Shown in pieces: positions 41,979-51,196 of a DNA stretch of 64,000 nt. Both the position numbers and the translations under genes were made by a program. The notes beneath the pieces are model-generated. The model had not been told where the DNA came from and searched no databases. It was given only the letters and a program-made list of their open reading frames with translations. Every line of letters starts with the position of its first letter. Position 1 is the first letter of the stretch. The DNA comes from Actinoalloteichus caeruleus DSM 43889 (lineage in GTDB: Bacteria; Actinomycetota; Actinomycetes; Mycobacteriales; Pseudonocardiaceae): assembly GCF_000429185.2 (NCBI RefSeq), contig NZ_AUBJ02000001.1, forward strand, positions 1,612,001-1,676,000. Direction: 5' to 3'.

Positions 41979-42647
41979 TCAGGCGTCCCGCAGGTAGGTC
42001 AGCACCGCCAGCACCCTGCGGTGACCGTCGTCCGCGTTGAGCCCGAGCTTGTGGAAGATGTTGCCCACGTGCTTGGCGACGCCGGCCTCGCTGATGTGGA
42101 GTTGCCGCGAGATCATGTTGTTGGTGCCGCCCCGGGCCATCAGCCCGAGCACCTCGAGTTCCCGGGCCGTCAGCGCGGCGAGCGACTGCTGCTTCCGGCG
42201 GTCGGACATCATCTGCCTGACGACCTCGGGGTCGATCACCATCCCGCCGCCGGCGACGCGGCTGATCGCCTCGGCGAACTCCCCGACCTCCCCGATCCGG
42301 TCCTTGAGCAGGTAGCCGAGGCCGGCGGTGCTGGTCCTGGTGCCGCCGAACAGTTCGACGGTATAGGCGGTGGCGACGTACTGGGAGAGCACCAGGACGG
42401 CCAGATCCGGATGGTCACGCCGCAGCCTGACGGCGGCGCGGAGTCCCTCGTCGGAGTAGCCGGGGGGCATCCGCACGTCGGTGATGACCAGGTCGGGCCG
42501 GTGTTCGTCGACCGCGGCCACCAGCCCCTCGACGTTCTCCACGGCGGCCACCACCTCATGATCGAGGCGGGTCAACAGTCCGGTCAGCCCCTCCCTGATC
42601 AGGAGTGAGTCCTCCGCGAGGACGATTCGGACGGGACGACTGGACAT
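41979..42647 (-). CDS. response regulator, NarL/LuxR type
   Basis: 222 residues. Receiver: VLAEDSLLIREGL acidic pair, phospho-acceptor Asp in VITDVRMPPGYSDEG, Lys in YLLKDRIGEV. LuxR HTH in the last 65 residues: LTARELEVLGLMARGGTNNMISRQL, HISEAGVAKHVGNIFHKLGL. No kinase gene adjoins it. The nearest is at 44406, beyond a lipoprotein gene of opposite orientation. It probably pairs with that kinase, but this is inference. Confidence 0.9.
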   Translation of the reverse strand: MSSRPVRIVLAEDSLLIREGLTGLLTRLDHEVVAAVENVEGLVAAVDEHRPDLVITDVRMPPGYSDEGLRAAVRLRRDHPDLAVLVLSQYVATAYTVELFGGTRTSTAGLGYLLKDRIGEVGEFAEAISRVAGGGMVIDPEVVRQMMSDRRKQQSLAALTARELEVLGLMARGGTNNMISRQLHISEAGVAKHVGNIFHKLGLNADDGHRRVLAVLTYLRDA

Positions 42648-43381
42648 CGGTGCTCCACCGTGGACGCTCGGGACGAGGGGTACGGATGATCACGCACAGT
42701 ATGCCCGTCAGCTACGTTCACCCTTGTGTCGGATCCCGCGTCCAGGTGAGCCAGCTGCTGGTTCGCCGTCGTCGTGAGTCCACCTCATCGCAGGAGCGGT
42801 CGGCACGGCACCACCCACGTCCTCGGGTACCGGTCCTCGGCCGTCGCGGGCGCCGGCCACCAGATCCGGGACCGCCGGTGCGTCGGACTTCCCCCGCCCA
42901 ACCTGATCGTCGGCCGCGGTGATCCTCGGACCAGGAATGTCCTCCCGGTCCGATCCGAGTCCGAGATCGCACACGTTGGCGTACTGCCAGTCGGCCGCGG
43001 TCGTGGTCGTGAAGCGATTCCTCGTGCTCGGCACGACCGCGCCCTGGGCGCGTTGGCGACATCGAGCCGCGGGCGGCGAGCGGCTATCGCCGCCCTGACC
43101 GGTCCCGGTCCGCCCGCTCCTGTCGGCTGGTCCCGACTGGAAGGCACCTGACCTGCCGGTACTCCACGCTCATCCGCTCCTGCCCGAGTGGCGGCGGACC
43201 GCTCGCGGGAATGGCGCCGTCGACGCGGTAGAGGATGTGGGACAGCCGTGACTACAGCAGGCTATACCCGCGATTCGGGGTTTTCCCGGATTCCTCGGCG
43301 GTGGGTGCGACGCTAGTTTGATTCCCTGTCCCCCGAAACGCGGAAGGGGGAAAGGAAATCGGGCGGAGAAAGGGAGAAGGA
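42648..43381. other. 734-base region with at most a weak open frame
   Basis: A minus-strand frame at 42708-43034 (108 codons, GTG start, mostly G/C third positions in its first two thirds, beginning MPSTRNRFTTTTAADWQYAN) is the only frame with somewhat balanced composition. It matches no family I know and lacks a clear ribosome site, so I do not call it a gene. The right end holds the AT-richer upstream region of the lipoprotein gene, with an arm pair CCCCC/GGGGG at 43330-43351. Confidence 0.4.
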
Positions 43382-44239
43382 ATGGGCCACAAGGCGGCTC
43401 CGCCAGTGATGGCCATCGCGCTCGTGGCGGCGGCTGCCGTCTCGGCCGGCTGTTCGCCCACGACGAACCAGGAGACGCTGACATCCAGCCACGAGTTCCC
43501 GCTCACCGGCGAGCGCCTCATCGTCGAGGTGGTCGGCAGTGCGGTCGAGCTTCGCGAGTCCGATGTGGACTCGGTGAGCTTCGACCAGTACCTCGGTGGT
43601 GCCGCGGCCAGCGAGGGCAACGCCAGCTGGACGGTGGAGCGCGACAGCCTCCTGGTGGAGACCACCTGCACCGGTTTCACCCCCGGCTGTTCGGGCCGCT
43701 ACGCCATCACCGTGCCCGTGGGCACCGCCATCGAGCTGACGGGGCGGGGCCGGAGCGTCACCGTGACCGGCCTGACCGGCCCGGTCACGGCCAGTCTCGA
43801 CAACGGCACAATCGACGTTTCCGACACCTCGGGCGACCTGGACCTCGCGGCCCGCTCCGGGCACATCAGGACGGACAACACCTCGGGTTCCCTCCGGGCG
43901 AGCATCACCACCAACCACATGGAGATCCGGAACGCGAGGGGGCCGCTGGACCTGAGCAGCGAGTCAGGCAACCTCGTCGTGCGGGGCATCAGGTCACCGG
44001 AGGTCACGACCAACACCCGGAGCGGGGACGCGAGGCTGGTGTTCGCCGAGGCGCCCCGGCGGGTGAGGGCCACCTCGGCGGGAAGTGGCGACGTGCACGT
44101 GGCACTGCCATCGGGGCAGGAGACCTACCAGGTCGTCACCGAGGCCCGGCGGCTGGAGTCGGACGTGGATCACGACCCCGCGAGCGACCGGCTGATCTCC
44201 GTGGCCGGAAGCACCGTTCGCCTGACTCGGGACGCGTGA
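43382..44239 (+). CDS. DUF4097-type beta-helix lipoprotein
   Basis: 285 residues. Signal peptide with lipobox VSAGC at about residues 20-24. The body is a run of short beta-strand repeats (LTGPVTASLDNGTIDVSDTS, SGHIRTDNTSG, ARGPLDLSSESGNLVVRGI, NTRSGDARLVF) matching the DUF4097 beta-helix fold. Ribosome site GAGAAGGA immediately precedes the ATG. Such proteins often accompany NarL-type two-component/ABC loci and may help sense envelope stress; here it sits between a response regulator and a sensor kinase. Confidence 0.85.
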   Translation: MGHKAAPPVMAIALVAAAAVSAGCSPTTNQETLTSSHEFPLTGERLIVEVVGSAVELRESDVDSVSFDQYLGGAAASEGNASWTVERDSLLVETTCTGFTPGCSGRYAITVPVGTAIELTGRGRSVTVTGLTGPVTASLDNGTIDVSDTSGDLDLAARSGHIRTDNTSGSLRASITTNHMEIRNARGPLDLSSESGNLVVRGIRSPEVTTNTRSGDARLVFAEAPRRVRATSAGSGDVHVALPSGQETYQVVTEARRLESDVDHDPASDRLISVAGSTVRLTRDA

Positions 44240-44405
44240 CCCGGCCCGGGTCGACCGGGTCCACCCGGGGCGCCGACGAGGTCCGCGAAGCACGATGCCG
44301 CCACGGGCCCCAGCCGCGGTCCAGCGGGGTGCCGGGCGCGGGAGCCTGCCCGGAGGGGCACCGCGCTGCCCGGTTCCGGGTCACGGCACCGAGCCCGGGT
44401 GGTGG

Positions 44406-45812
44406 TCAGCTCGCACCGGCGGCGTCGCCGGTGCGGGGCGGCGGGCAGGGGATGGTGACCGTGAGGGTGGTCGGTCCCCCGGTCGGGCTGGTGACCTCCA
44501 GCCGACCGTCGACGACCGCGACCCGGTCCTGGAGCCCCACGAGCCCGGTTCCCAGTCGGGTCGCGGACGCTCCTCCCACCCCGTCGTCGGTGACGGTGAC
44601 GGTGAGCGTTCCCCGGTGCAGCCGACCGGTCACCTCAGCCCGCTCCGCCCGGCTGTGCTTGACGACGTTGGTGAGGGCCTCCCGCACCACGAAGTAGGCG
44701 GTCGCCTCGATCGAGGGCGGCAGCCGACGTCCCAGTTCGACATCGACGGTGACCGGGACCGGGCACCGTTGCGCGAGGTCCTCGACCGCGGCCCCGAGGC
44801 CGAGATCGGTGAGCACCCTGGGGTGGATTCCCCGGACCAGTTCACGCAGTTCGGTGAGCGCCGCCCTGGCCTGGTCGTGGGCCTCGTCGACGAGGCGGAC
44901 GCCGCGCTCGTCCCCGGTCCTGGCCATCTCCAGCCTGGCCATGCCCAGGCTCATCATCAACGCGACCAGGCGTTCCTGCGCGCCGTCGTGGAGGTCCCGC
45001 TCGATGCGCCTGCGTTCGGCCTCGAACGCGTCCGCCAGTCGCATCCGCGAGGTGCGCAGCTCCCGGACCCTGGCCCCCAGTTCCTCCTCGGTGGGGGACA
45101 GCAGCAGTCGGGTCAGGGCCGCCTGCCCGAGGGCGATCGCCGAGGCCAGGTACAGCGACACCGGGGTCAGCACGAGGCCCAGCGCGGCCCAGCCCAGCGC
45201 CCCGGAGGCGGGGTCGTCGACGCCGAGGACGACGAGCAGGACGGTCAGGCCGAACCCGCCAGCGAGCAGGATGAGCCCCACCGCGTTGACGACGGCGAGC
45301 GGGAAGGCGACGACGAGGGCGTAGGCGAGCTCCCGCCACGTCGCTCGTTCCCGCAGCCGGCAGGTCAGCCACGGCCGGAGTCCCGACTCCGCCGGGGGGC
45401 GGTGCGCCGTCCGCAGGGGCAGGGAGTGGGAGTCCTCCACCAGTCGGAGCCGGTACCGCTCCACCACCGCCATCGGGATGCCCAGCAGCATTCCCCCGAC
45501 CAGCAGGGGCACGCCGACCGCGACGGGAGCGAGGAGCAGGCCGAAGAACAGCGACACCGCGAACAGCACCAGCAGAACGGGCCCGCAGGCCGCTCCGACG
45601 GCGAGGTAGGCCAGTGAGCGCAGCGGCCACCAGGAGAACAGGAAGCGCAGCGGGTTACCGGTCAGCGCGGCGGCGAGGCTGGCGGGACGCCGGGAGGCGC
45701 GACGCCCCGGGTGGGCTGACGCCTCCCCGGTGCCCTGGCCACCGCCGGCACCCCCCGGGGTGCCCGGTTCCACGTCCGCCTCCGCCGGTACCTCGGTGGG
45801 CCTCGCGTTCAC
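44406..45812 (-). CDS. sensor histidine kinase with N-terminal Sensor-type membrane domain
   Basis: 468 residues from GTG at 45812, which overlaps the permease stop. The longer frame upstream is a shadow. After a 55-residue disordered N-terminus come membrane helices in two pairs (LRSLAYLAVGAACGPVLLVL onward, and LAYALVVAFPLAVVNAVGLILLAGG). HisKA_3 motif ERRRIERDLHDGAQERLV holds the phospho-His; N-box EALTNVVKHSRA and G-box VTDDGVGGA are intact. It lies in one operon with an FtsX-like permease and ATPase, so it likely reports exporter or antibiotic status. Confidence 0.92.
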   Translation of the reverse strand: MNARPTEVPAEADVEPGTPGGAGGGQGTGEASAHPGRRASRRPASLAAALTGNPLRFLFSWWPLRSLAYLAVGAACGPVLLVLFAVSLFFGLLLAPVAVGVPLLVGGMLLGIPMAVVERYRLRLVEDSHSLPLRTAHRPPAESGLRPWLTCRLRERATWRELAYALVVAFPLAVVNAVGLILLAGGFGLTVLLVVLGVDDPASGALGWAALGLVLTPVSLYLASAIALGQAALTRLLLSPTEEELGARVRELRTSRMRLADAFEAERRRIERDLHDGAQERLVALMMSLGMARLEMARTGDERGVRLVDEAHDQARAALTELRELVRGIHPRVLTDLGLGAAVEDLAQRCPVPVTVDVELGRRLPPSIEATAYFVVREALTNVVKHSRAERAEVTGRLHRGTLTVTVTDDGVGGASATRLGTGLVGLQDRVAVVDGRLEVTSPTGGPTTLTVTIPCPPPRTGDAAGAS

Positions 45813-48361
45813 GGTCCCGCCCCCGCTCGTCCACGTCCGAGCAACGCGACCGGCAGCAGGCTCGCCGGCAGCGCCACCAGCAGGCAGGCCCCCGCCACCA
45901 CGCCCAGGTCGCCCCACGGGATCGCGAGGTGCGCGGCGTCGACCGTCCTGGCCAGGGCGAGGTACACGCCGGTCCAGCTGACCGCCGCCGCGAGCACTCC
46001 CAGCAGCGCTCCGGTGAGGACCACCCCGACGGCCTCCCAGCTCATCATGCGGACCAGCTGGGCGCGGGTGGCCCCCGAGTCGCGCAGCAGGGCGAGTTCC
46101 GGGATCCGCCCGCCGGCCGACATCAGCAGCGTGTTGGCGATGGCGATGCTGGTGTAGAGCACGGCCATTCCGATGAGGACGAACGCGAACACCCGGCTCT
46201 CCTGGGCGTTGTCCACTTCCCGTTCCCACAACCAGCGCGCGCCCGGCGTGGCGACGGCTCCGACGGGGGCGAGGGCGTCGTTCAGCTCGGTCAGGGGGTC
46301 GTCGTCGGCCGGGGTGCGGTCGAGGGTGAGGTACAGCTCGGCGGTCATCGGGTCGCGGGAGTGCTGGGCGACCAGCTCGGGGGTGACCAGGATCTCGGGG
46401 AGGTCGACCGAGTTCCGCAGCACGGCGGCGATCCGCAGTTCCCGCACCCGGCCGTCACCGAAGTGCACCGGGACGACCTGCCCGTGTTCCCACCCGGTGT
46501 CGTCGAGGACTGGTTGGGAGACGACGACGCTCTCCCCGTCAAGGGTCGCCGGGTCCCCCTCGGTGACGTCGAGCCGGTAGGTGTGCCGCACCGCCGTGGG
46601 GTCGACGCCGCCGATGGTGGTCGCCCGGGCGTAGGTGGCGGTGGGCACCCAGCCCCGGGTGCGGGTCACCGAGGCGAGCCCGACGACCTCGGGCGCGGCG
46701 CGGGCCACCTCGGCGGCTTCCGGTGGCAGGCCCGTCGCGGTGGTCGAGTGGACGATCACGTCGGCGGCGAGGTTGCGTTCGCTGTCCCGGGCGGTGGTGG
46801 CGCTGGTGATGCTGGTGGCCCCGAAAACCGTTCCGGCCAGTGCGACGGTGACGATCACCGGTGCCGTGGTCGAGGCCGTGCGGCGCATCCCGGTGCGCAG
46901 GTTGCGCGACGCCAGGAATCCGCTGGACCTGCTGAGCGAGGCGAAGGGGGTCACGACGATCGCCGCGAGGGCGGGCACGAACAGCGGTGCGAGGCTGACC
47001 AGGGTCAGGACGAGGAACACCGCCAGCAGGAAGGAGAAGACCACCACCCCGTCGGCGGCCGCGGTGGGCATCGTCGACGCGATCAGCGCGCTCAGTGCCG
47101 CGCACACCCCGGTGGTGATCCAACGGCCGCGGGTCATGCGGCTGTCGTCGAGCTGGCCGAGTCTCGGAGGTTCGGTGGGCGAGATGCCACTGCCCCGCCG
47201 GGACGCCCCGACGACACCGGCCAACGCGACGAGGAGCCCGAGGACGAACGCGAGGGCCAGCGGACCGGGTGCTGTGGGCGCGTGGAACCCCGGCGGGGCG
47301 GCCCCGGCGTCGACGAGCAGCGCGGCGACCTGGCCGGCGGCCGCCGCTCCGAGGAACACCCCGACGGCGGAGGCCAGCACGCCGAGGATCAGCGCCTCCC
47401 CGACGAGCATCACCCGGAGCTGCCGGGCGGTGGCCCCCAACGCTCTTAGCAGGGAGAGCTCCCCGGTGCGTTGGGACACCGCGAACCCGAAGGTCCCGGC
47501 CACCACGAAGGTGGACACGAACAGCGCGATGACGGCCATCATCGCCAGCAGCGCGGTGATGTCCTGGGTGCCCTGCTGGTAGATCTCGTCCTGGGCGACG
47601 CCGCCCTTGGCCGGCCCGTGCAGCACGCGGAGCCCCTCGTCGGCGAACTCCTGGCGGATCGTCTCGGCGAGCCGGGCGGGGTCCTCCTCCGAGAACACCC
47701 CGAGGGCCACGGGGAGCTGTCCGTCGGGGACGAGCGACGCGGCGGTGGCGTCGTCGAGGAGGACCGTGGCCTCCCCGGGTATCCCGGTGCCACCGGGTGG
47801 TTCGGCCACGCCGACCACCTCGACGTCCTGGCGGCCGGTGGGGGCGGAGATCCGGAGCGTGGACCCGACGGTGATGCCGTCGGCGTCGGCCAACGACCGG
47901 CTCACCACGGCCTGCGCGGGTGCCACCGGTTCCTCTCCCTCCACCACGGTGAAGGGGGTCAGAGGAGCGTTGGACCAGGGTGCGCCGACCAGGTCCCGGA
48001 AGGGGGTGTCCGCGTCGTCCTCGGAGATCAGGCCGAGCGCGAAGGAGCCGTCGGCGACGACGTCGGTGACCCCGGGGGTGGTGCGGAGCCGGTCCGCGAC
48101 CTCCGGGTCAACGCCCCGTTCCTCCCGTGCCGTGGGGTGCACGGTGCGATCGCCGACCTGGACCGGCACCTCCTGGTCGGCGCGGACGACCACGGCGGCG
48201 GCATCGTAACGACCGATCCCACCGAGCCCGGAACCGCTGGTGGAGGCGGAGAGCAGCTGGCCGGTCGAGGCCAACAGGGCGACTCCCAGGCAGAGCGCGA
48301 CGAAGGACCCGACGAGCAGTCCTCGCCTGGCCCAGAGCGTGTGCAGCGCGACCCTCAGCAT
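45809..48361 (-). CDS. FtsX/MacB-like ABC permease with two FtsX domains
   Basis: 850 residues. N-terminal helix (RRGLLVGSFVALCLGVALLA), a large extracellular domain, a block of three helices with FVSTFVVAGTFGFAVSQRTGELSLLRALGATARQL (classic FtsX motif), further central helices, a second extracellular domain, and a last FtsX block IPELALLRDSGATRAQLVRMMSWEAVGV. This is the architecture of actinomycete lipoprotein/antibiotic exporters of the MacB superfamily. Two bases separate it from the ATPase gene; its stop overlaps the kinase start. Confidence 0.93.
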   Translation of the reverse strand: MLRVALHTLWARRGLLVGSFVALCLGVALLASTGQLLSASTSGSGLGGIGRYDAAAVVVRADQEVPVQVGDRTVHPTAREERGVDPEVADRLRTTPGVTDVVADGSFALGLISEDDADTPFRDLVGAPWSNAPLTPFTVVEGEEPVAPAQAVVSRSLADADGITVGSTLRISAPTGRQDVEVVGVAEPPGGTGIPGEATVLLDDATAASLVPDGQLPVALGVFSEEDPARLAETIRQEFADEGLRVLHGPAKGGVAQDEIYQQGTQDITALLAMMAVIALFVSTFVVAGTFGFAVSQRTGELSLLRALGATARQLRVMLVGEALILGVLASAVGVFLGAAAAGQVAALLVDAGAAPPGFHAPTAPGPLALAFVLGLLVALAGVVGASRRGSGISPTEPPRLGQLDDSRMTRGRWITTGVCAALSALIASTMPTAAADGVVVFSFLLAVFLVLTLVSLAPLFVPALAAIVVTPFASLSRSSGFLASRNLRTGMRRTASTTAPVIVTVALAGTVFGATSITSATTARDSERNLAADVIVHSTTATGLPPEAAEVARAAPEVVGLASVTRTRGWVPTATYARATTIGGVDPTAVRHTYRLDVTEGDPATLDGESVVVSQPVLDDTGWEHGQVVPVHFGDGRVRELRIAAVLRNSVDLPEILVTPELVAQHSRDPMTAELYLTLDRTPADDDPLTELNDALAPVGAVATPGARWLWEREVDNAQESRVFAFVLIGMAVLYTSIAIANTLLMSAGGRIPELALLRDSGATRAQLVRMMSWEAVGVVLTGALLGVLAAAVSWTGVYLALARTVDAAHLAIPWGDLGVVAGACLLVALPASLLPVALLGRGRAGAGP

Positions 48362-48362
48362 G

Positions 48363-49106
48363 TCACCCGCCCAACGTCGTCATCTGTTCGGCGACGGCGG
48401 CGGCCGAGGGGGCGACCAGTTCGCCGTGGACCTCCCCGTCGGAGAGGAAGACCACGCGGTCCGCCCACGCGGCGGACACGGGGTCGTGGGTGACCATGAC
48501 CACCGTCCGCGAGTGCCGGTCCGCCGCGTCCCTGAGCAACGCCATCACGTCCCGGCTGGAGTTGGTGTCGAGCGCTCCGGTCGGTTCGTCGGCGAAGAGC
48601 ACGGACGGTTCGGACACCAGCGCCCGGGCCACCGCGACCCGCTGCTGCTGGCCCCCGGAGAGCTGCGCCGGGCGCGCGGTGGCCCGGTCGGCGAGGCCCA
48701 CCTGGTCGAGGACGAGTTCCACGTCGGCCCGCAGCGGGCGGCGGCCGGCCAGTCGCATCGGGAGTTCGACGTTCTGGCGGACGGTCAGCGCGGGCAGCAG
48801 GTTGTAGGACTGGAAGACGAAGCCGACCCGGTCCCTCCGCAGGCGGGTGATGTCGGGTTCCCCGAGCACGCTGATGGTGGTGCCCGCGAGGACGACCTCG
48901 CCCTCGGTTGGCCGTTCCAGGCCGGCGAGGCAGCGCAGCAGGGTGCTCTTGCCCGAACCGGACGGCCCCATCACGGCCGTGAAGGACGCCCGGGGGAAGC
49001 TGACGGTGACGCCGCGGAGCGCGGGCACCCTGTTCTCGCCCTTCCCGTACACCTTCCGGAGTCTCGACCCCCACAGGGGGACATCCTCCGTGACCTCCGG
49101 CTCCAT
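48363..49106 (-). CDS. ABC transporter ATPase, LolD/MacB type
   Basis: 247 residues starting MEPEVTEDVPLWGS behind a good ribosome site (GGGAGG). Walker A GPSGSGKST, Q-loop FVFQSYNLLPALTV, signature LSGGQQQRVAVARAL, Walker B LFADEPTGALD and H-loop VTHDP are all typical of the LolD/MacB/BceA group that drives mechanotransmission by FtsX-fold permeases. An in-frame GTG-led extension upstream has no ribosome site. First gene of the operon ATPase-permease-kinase. Confidence 0.94.
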   Translation of the reverse strand: MEPEVTEDVPLWGSRLRKVYGKGENRVPALRGVTVSFPRASFTAVMGPSGSGKSTLLRCLAGLERPTEGEVVLAGTTISVLGEPDITRLRRDRVGFVFQSYNLLPALTVRQNVELPMRLAGRRPLRADVELVLDQVGLADRATARPAQLSGGQQQRVAVARALVSEPSVLFADEPTGALDTNSSRDVMALLRDAADRHSRTVVMVTHDPVSAAWADRVVFLSDGEVHGELVAPSAAAVAEQMTTLGG

Positions 49107-49322
49107 CTGACCTCCCGCGTAGCACCACGCTGTTCGCGAGATCGAGTCAATCAGCACGGGGCCGGGAACTCACTGGAGTACGCACTCCACTTGCTGGTAG
49201 AGAGAACCCGACCACGCCGCCCCGAATCTGGTGGACGGTCGTGGTCGGGTCCTCCTCCCCCAGCCCCCGCTCGGGTGGCGGGCGGCTCCCTCAGCTGGGG
49301 CGGAGCGGGCGGGGTTCGGTGG

Positions 49323-50111
49323 TCACTGCCAGCGGAAGAACTTCGCGGCGACGAGGGAACCGATCAGCGTGGCACCGAGCAGGCTGAGGATGTGGGTCGT
49401 TTCCACCGACTGCCCCGCCCAGGCGGCGCCGAGGGCCTCGGCCGCCGCGCCGAAGGGGAGGAACTCGCCGATCGTGGCCATCAGGTCGGGCAGCGCCTCC
49501 CGGGAGCCGAACATGCCGCCGGTGGCTCCCATCGCGAAGAAGAGCACGAGCCCGATGGCGACGGAGGAGTTGGCCGTGGGGGCCAGGGCGGCGACGAGCA
49601 TGCCGACCGCGTACATCGCGAACATGGTCAGGGCGAAGACGCCGAGCGCGACCAGCGGGGAACGGGGCAGGTTGCCGCCGAAGGCCGCGAGGGCGAGCGT
49701 GAGTGCCAGGGCGATGCCGATGACGCTCTGGATGACGCTGACCACGGCCTGGGCGACCAGGATCATCATCGGCTTCATCGGCGTCACGGCCAGCCGCCGC
49801 AGCACCCCGGACCGGCGGTAGTACGACAGGAAGCTGGGCATGTTCACCACGCCGACGGTCGCGACGACCATCGTGATGACCAGCGGGAGGACGAACACCT
49901 CCATGACCGTCAGGCCGTCCGTTCCCGGCAGGACCTGGTTGTCCATGCTGATGCCGTGCATCACCAGGAGCAGCATGGGCAGTCCGATGGGGATGAGCAG
50001 GCCCGCGGTGTCCCGCATGACCATCTTCGACTCGGCCAGGACGAGTGCCATCCAGGCGCCGAACCCGGGCGGGCGCGCCGTGATCTCGGGCTGTGTCGTC
50101 GGGGTGGTCAC
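49323..50111 (-). CDS. ABC-2 type permease
   Basis: 262 residues, six helices. N-terminus GFGAWMALVLAESKMVMRDTAGLLI, cytoplasmic loop YYRRSGVLRRLAVTPM, and helices such as GLVLFFAMGATGGMFGSREALPDL. This is the ABC-2 membrane family of drug exporters. ATG overlaps the ATPase stop. Divergent from a kinase/regulator pair, repeating the layout at 11-15 kb. Confidence 0.9.
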   Translation of the reverse strand: MTTPTTQPEITARPPGFGAWMALVLAESKMVMRDTAGLLIPIGLPMLLLVMHGISMDNQVLPGTDGLTVMEVFVLPLVITMVVATVGVVNMPSFLSYYRRSGVLRRLAVTPMKPMMILVAQAVVSVIQSVIGIALALTLALAAFGGNLPRSPLVALGVFALTMFAMYAVGMLVAALAPTANSSVAIGLVLFFAMGATGGMFGSREALPDLMATIGEFLPFGAAAEALGAAWAGQSVETTHILSLLGATLIGSLVAAKFFRWQ

Positions 50112-51040
50112 CGGGAGTCCTCCGTGGTGGCGTCGTCGTTGAGGGCACGCCCCGTGAGGGCGAGGAAGGCGTCGTCGAGGTTCGGCCGTTCGAGACGCGT
50201 CTCGGTGGCGATGATGTTGCCGTGCACGAGGGCGCGGCTGACCGACTGCAACAGGTCGCCGTCACCTCGCACGGTGACCTGACCGCCCTCGACGCGGACC
50301 GAGGTGACCTCGGGAAGCCTGTCGAGGACCGCCTGGTCGAAGGGGCCGTTGACCTGGAACCGGACCCGCTGGCCGAGTCCGGCGCCGGAGACCAGGCCGG
50401 CCGGGGTGTCGAGGGCGATGATCCGACCGGCGTCGATGATGGCGATCCGGTCGCACAGCCGCTCGATCTCCTCCATGAGGTGGCTGACGAGCAGGACGGT
50501 CACCCCGTCGGACCGCAGGTCCTCCACCAGCGCCCAGATGTCCCGGCGGGCCTGCGGGTCGAGACCGGTCGTGAGCTCGTCGAGCAGGGCCACCCTCGGG
50601 TTGCCGACGAGGGCCAGGGCGACGGAGAGCCGCTGTTGTTGCCCCCCGGAGAGGTTCTCGAACCGGTGGTCGCGCCGCGACGTCAACCCGACGCGGTCGA
50701 TGAGCTCGTCGGGGTCGGCGCCGTCGCCGTAGAAGGAGCGGTACAGCCGCACCAGTTCCCGCACGGTGAGCGCGTTGTGGAGGTCGCTGGACTGGAGCTG
50801 CACGCCCAGGACCTGGCGGACCCGGTCGCGGTCGCGGTGCGGGTCGAGCCCGAGGACGCGCACCGTTCCCGAGGTCGGCCGGAGCAGACCGGCCACGCAC
50901 TCGACGGTCGTGCTCTTGCCGGCTCCGTTGCGCCCGAGGATGCCGAAGATCTCCCCCTGCCGCACGGACAGGCTGACGTCGTGCACCGCGACGGTGGATC
51001 CGTATCGTTTGTGCAGTTCGTTGACCTCTATCGCTTGCAA
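50108..51040 (-). CDS. ABC exporter ATPase, DrrA-like
   Basis: 310 residues. Walker A GRNGAGKSTTVE, signature LSGGQQQRLSVA, Walker B VALLDELTTGLD (DELTTGLD in place of DEPTTGLD, with the catalytic Glu kept), C-terminal domain ending LDDAFLALTGRAL. First gene of the exporter pair, divergent from the kinase gene. The DEL variant is known in bacitracin/antibiotic-type exporters, so it is not a defect. Confidence 0.93.
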   Translation of the reverse strand: MQAIEVNELHKRYGSTVAVHDVSLSVRQGEIFGILGRNGAGKSTTVECVAGLLRPTSGTVRVLGLDPHRDRDRVRQVLGVQLQSSDLHNALTVRELVRLYRSFYGDGADPDELIDRVGLTSRRDHRFENLSGGQQQRLSVALALVGNPRVALLDELTTGLDPQARRDIWALVEDLRSDGVTVLLVSHLMEEIERLCDRIAIIDAGRIIALDTPAGLVSGAGLGQRVRFQVNGPFDQAVLDRLPEVTSVRVEGGQVTVRGDGDLLQSVSRALVHGNIIATETRLERPNLDDAFLALTGRALNDDATTEDSR

Positions 51041-51196
51041 GAACGCTTCTCCTGTCGGCTGGTGGATTCCCTCGTCCGGGGGATACCGCTGACGCTATTG
51101 CGCGGGCGGGTTCCCCCGCGCGTGCCAGAGGTCATGACGACCACCCATGACTTGTGGCAGGGGCGGCGGCCTGGGCCGGGTTCCTACGATGGCCGG

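Noticed and set aside
42708-43034. 108-codon minus-strand frame as a hypothetical gene
   Set aside because: Third positions are G/C-rich only in part, there is no ribosome site and no family resemblance; kept as a note in the gap entry.
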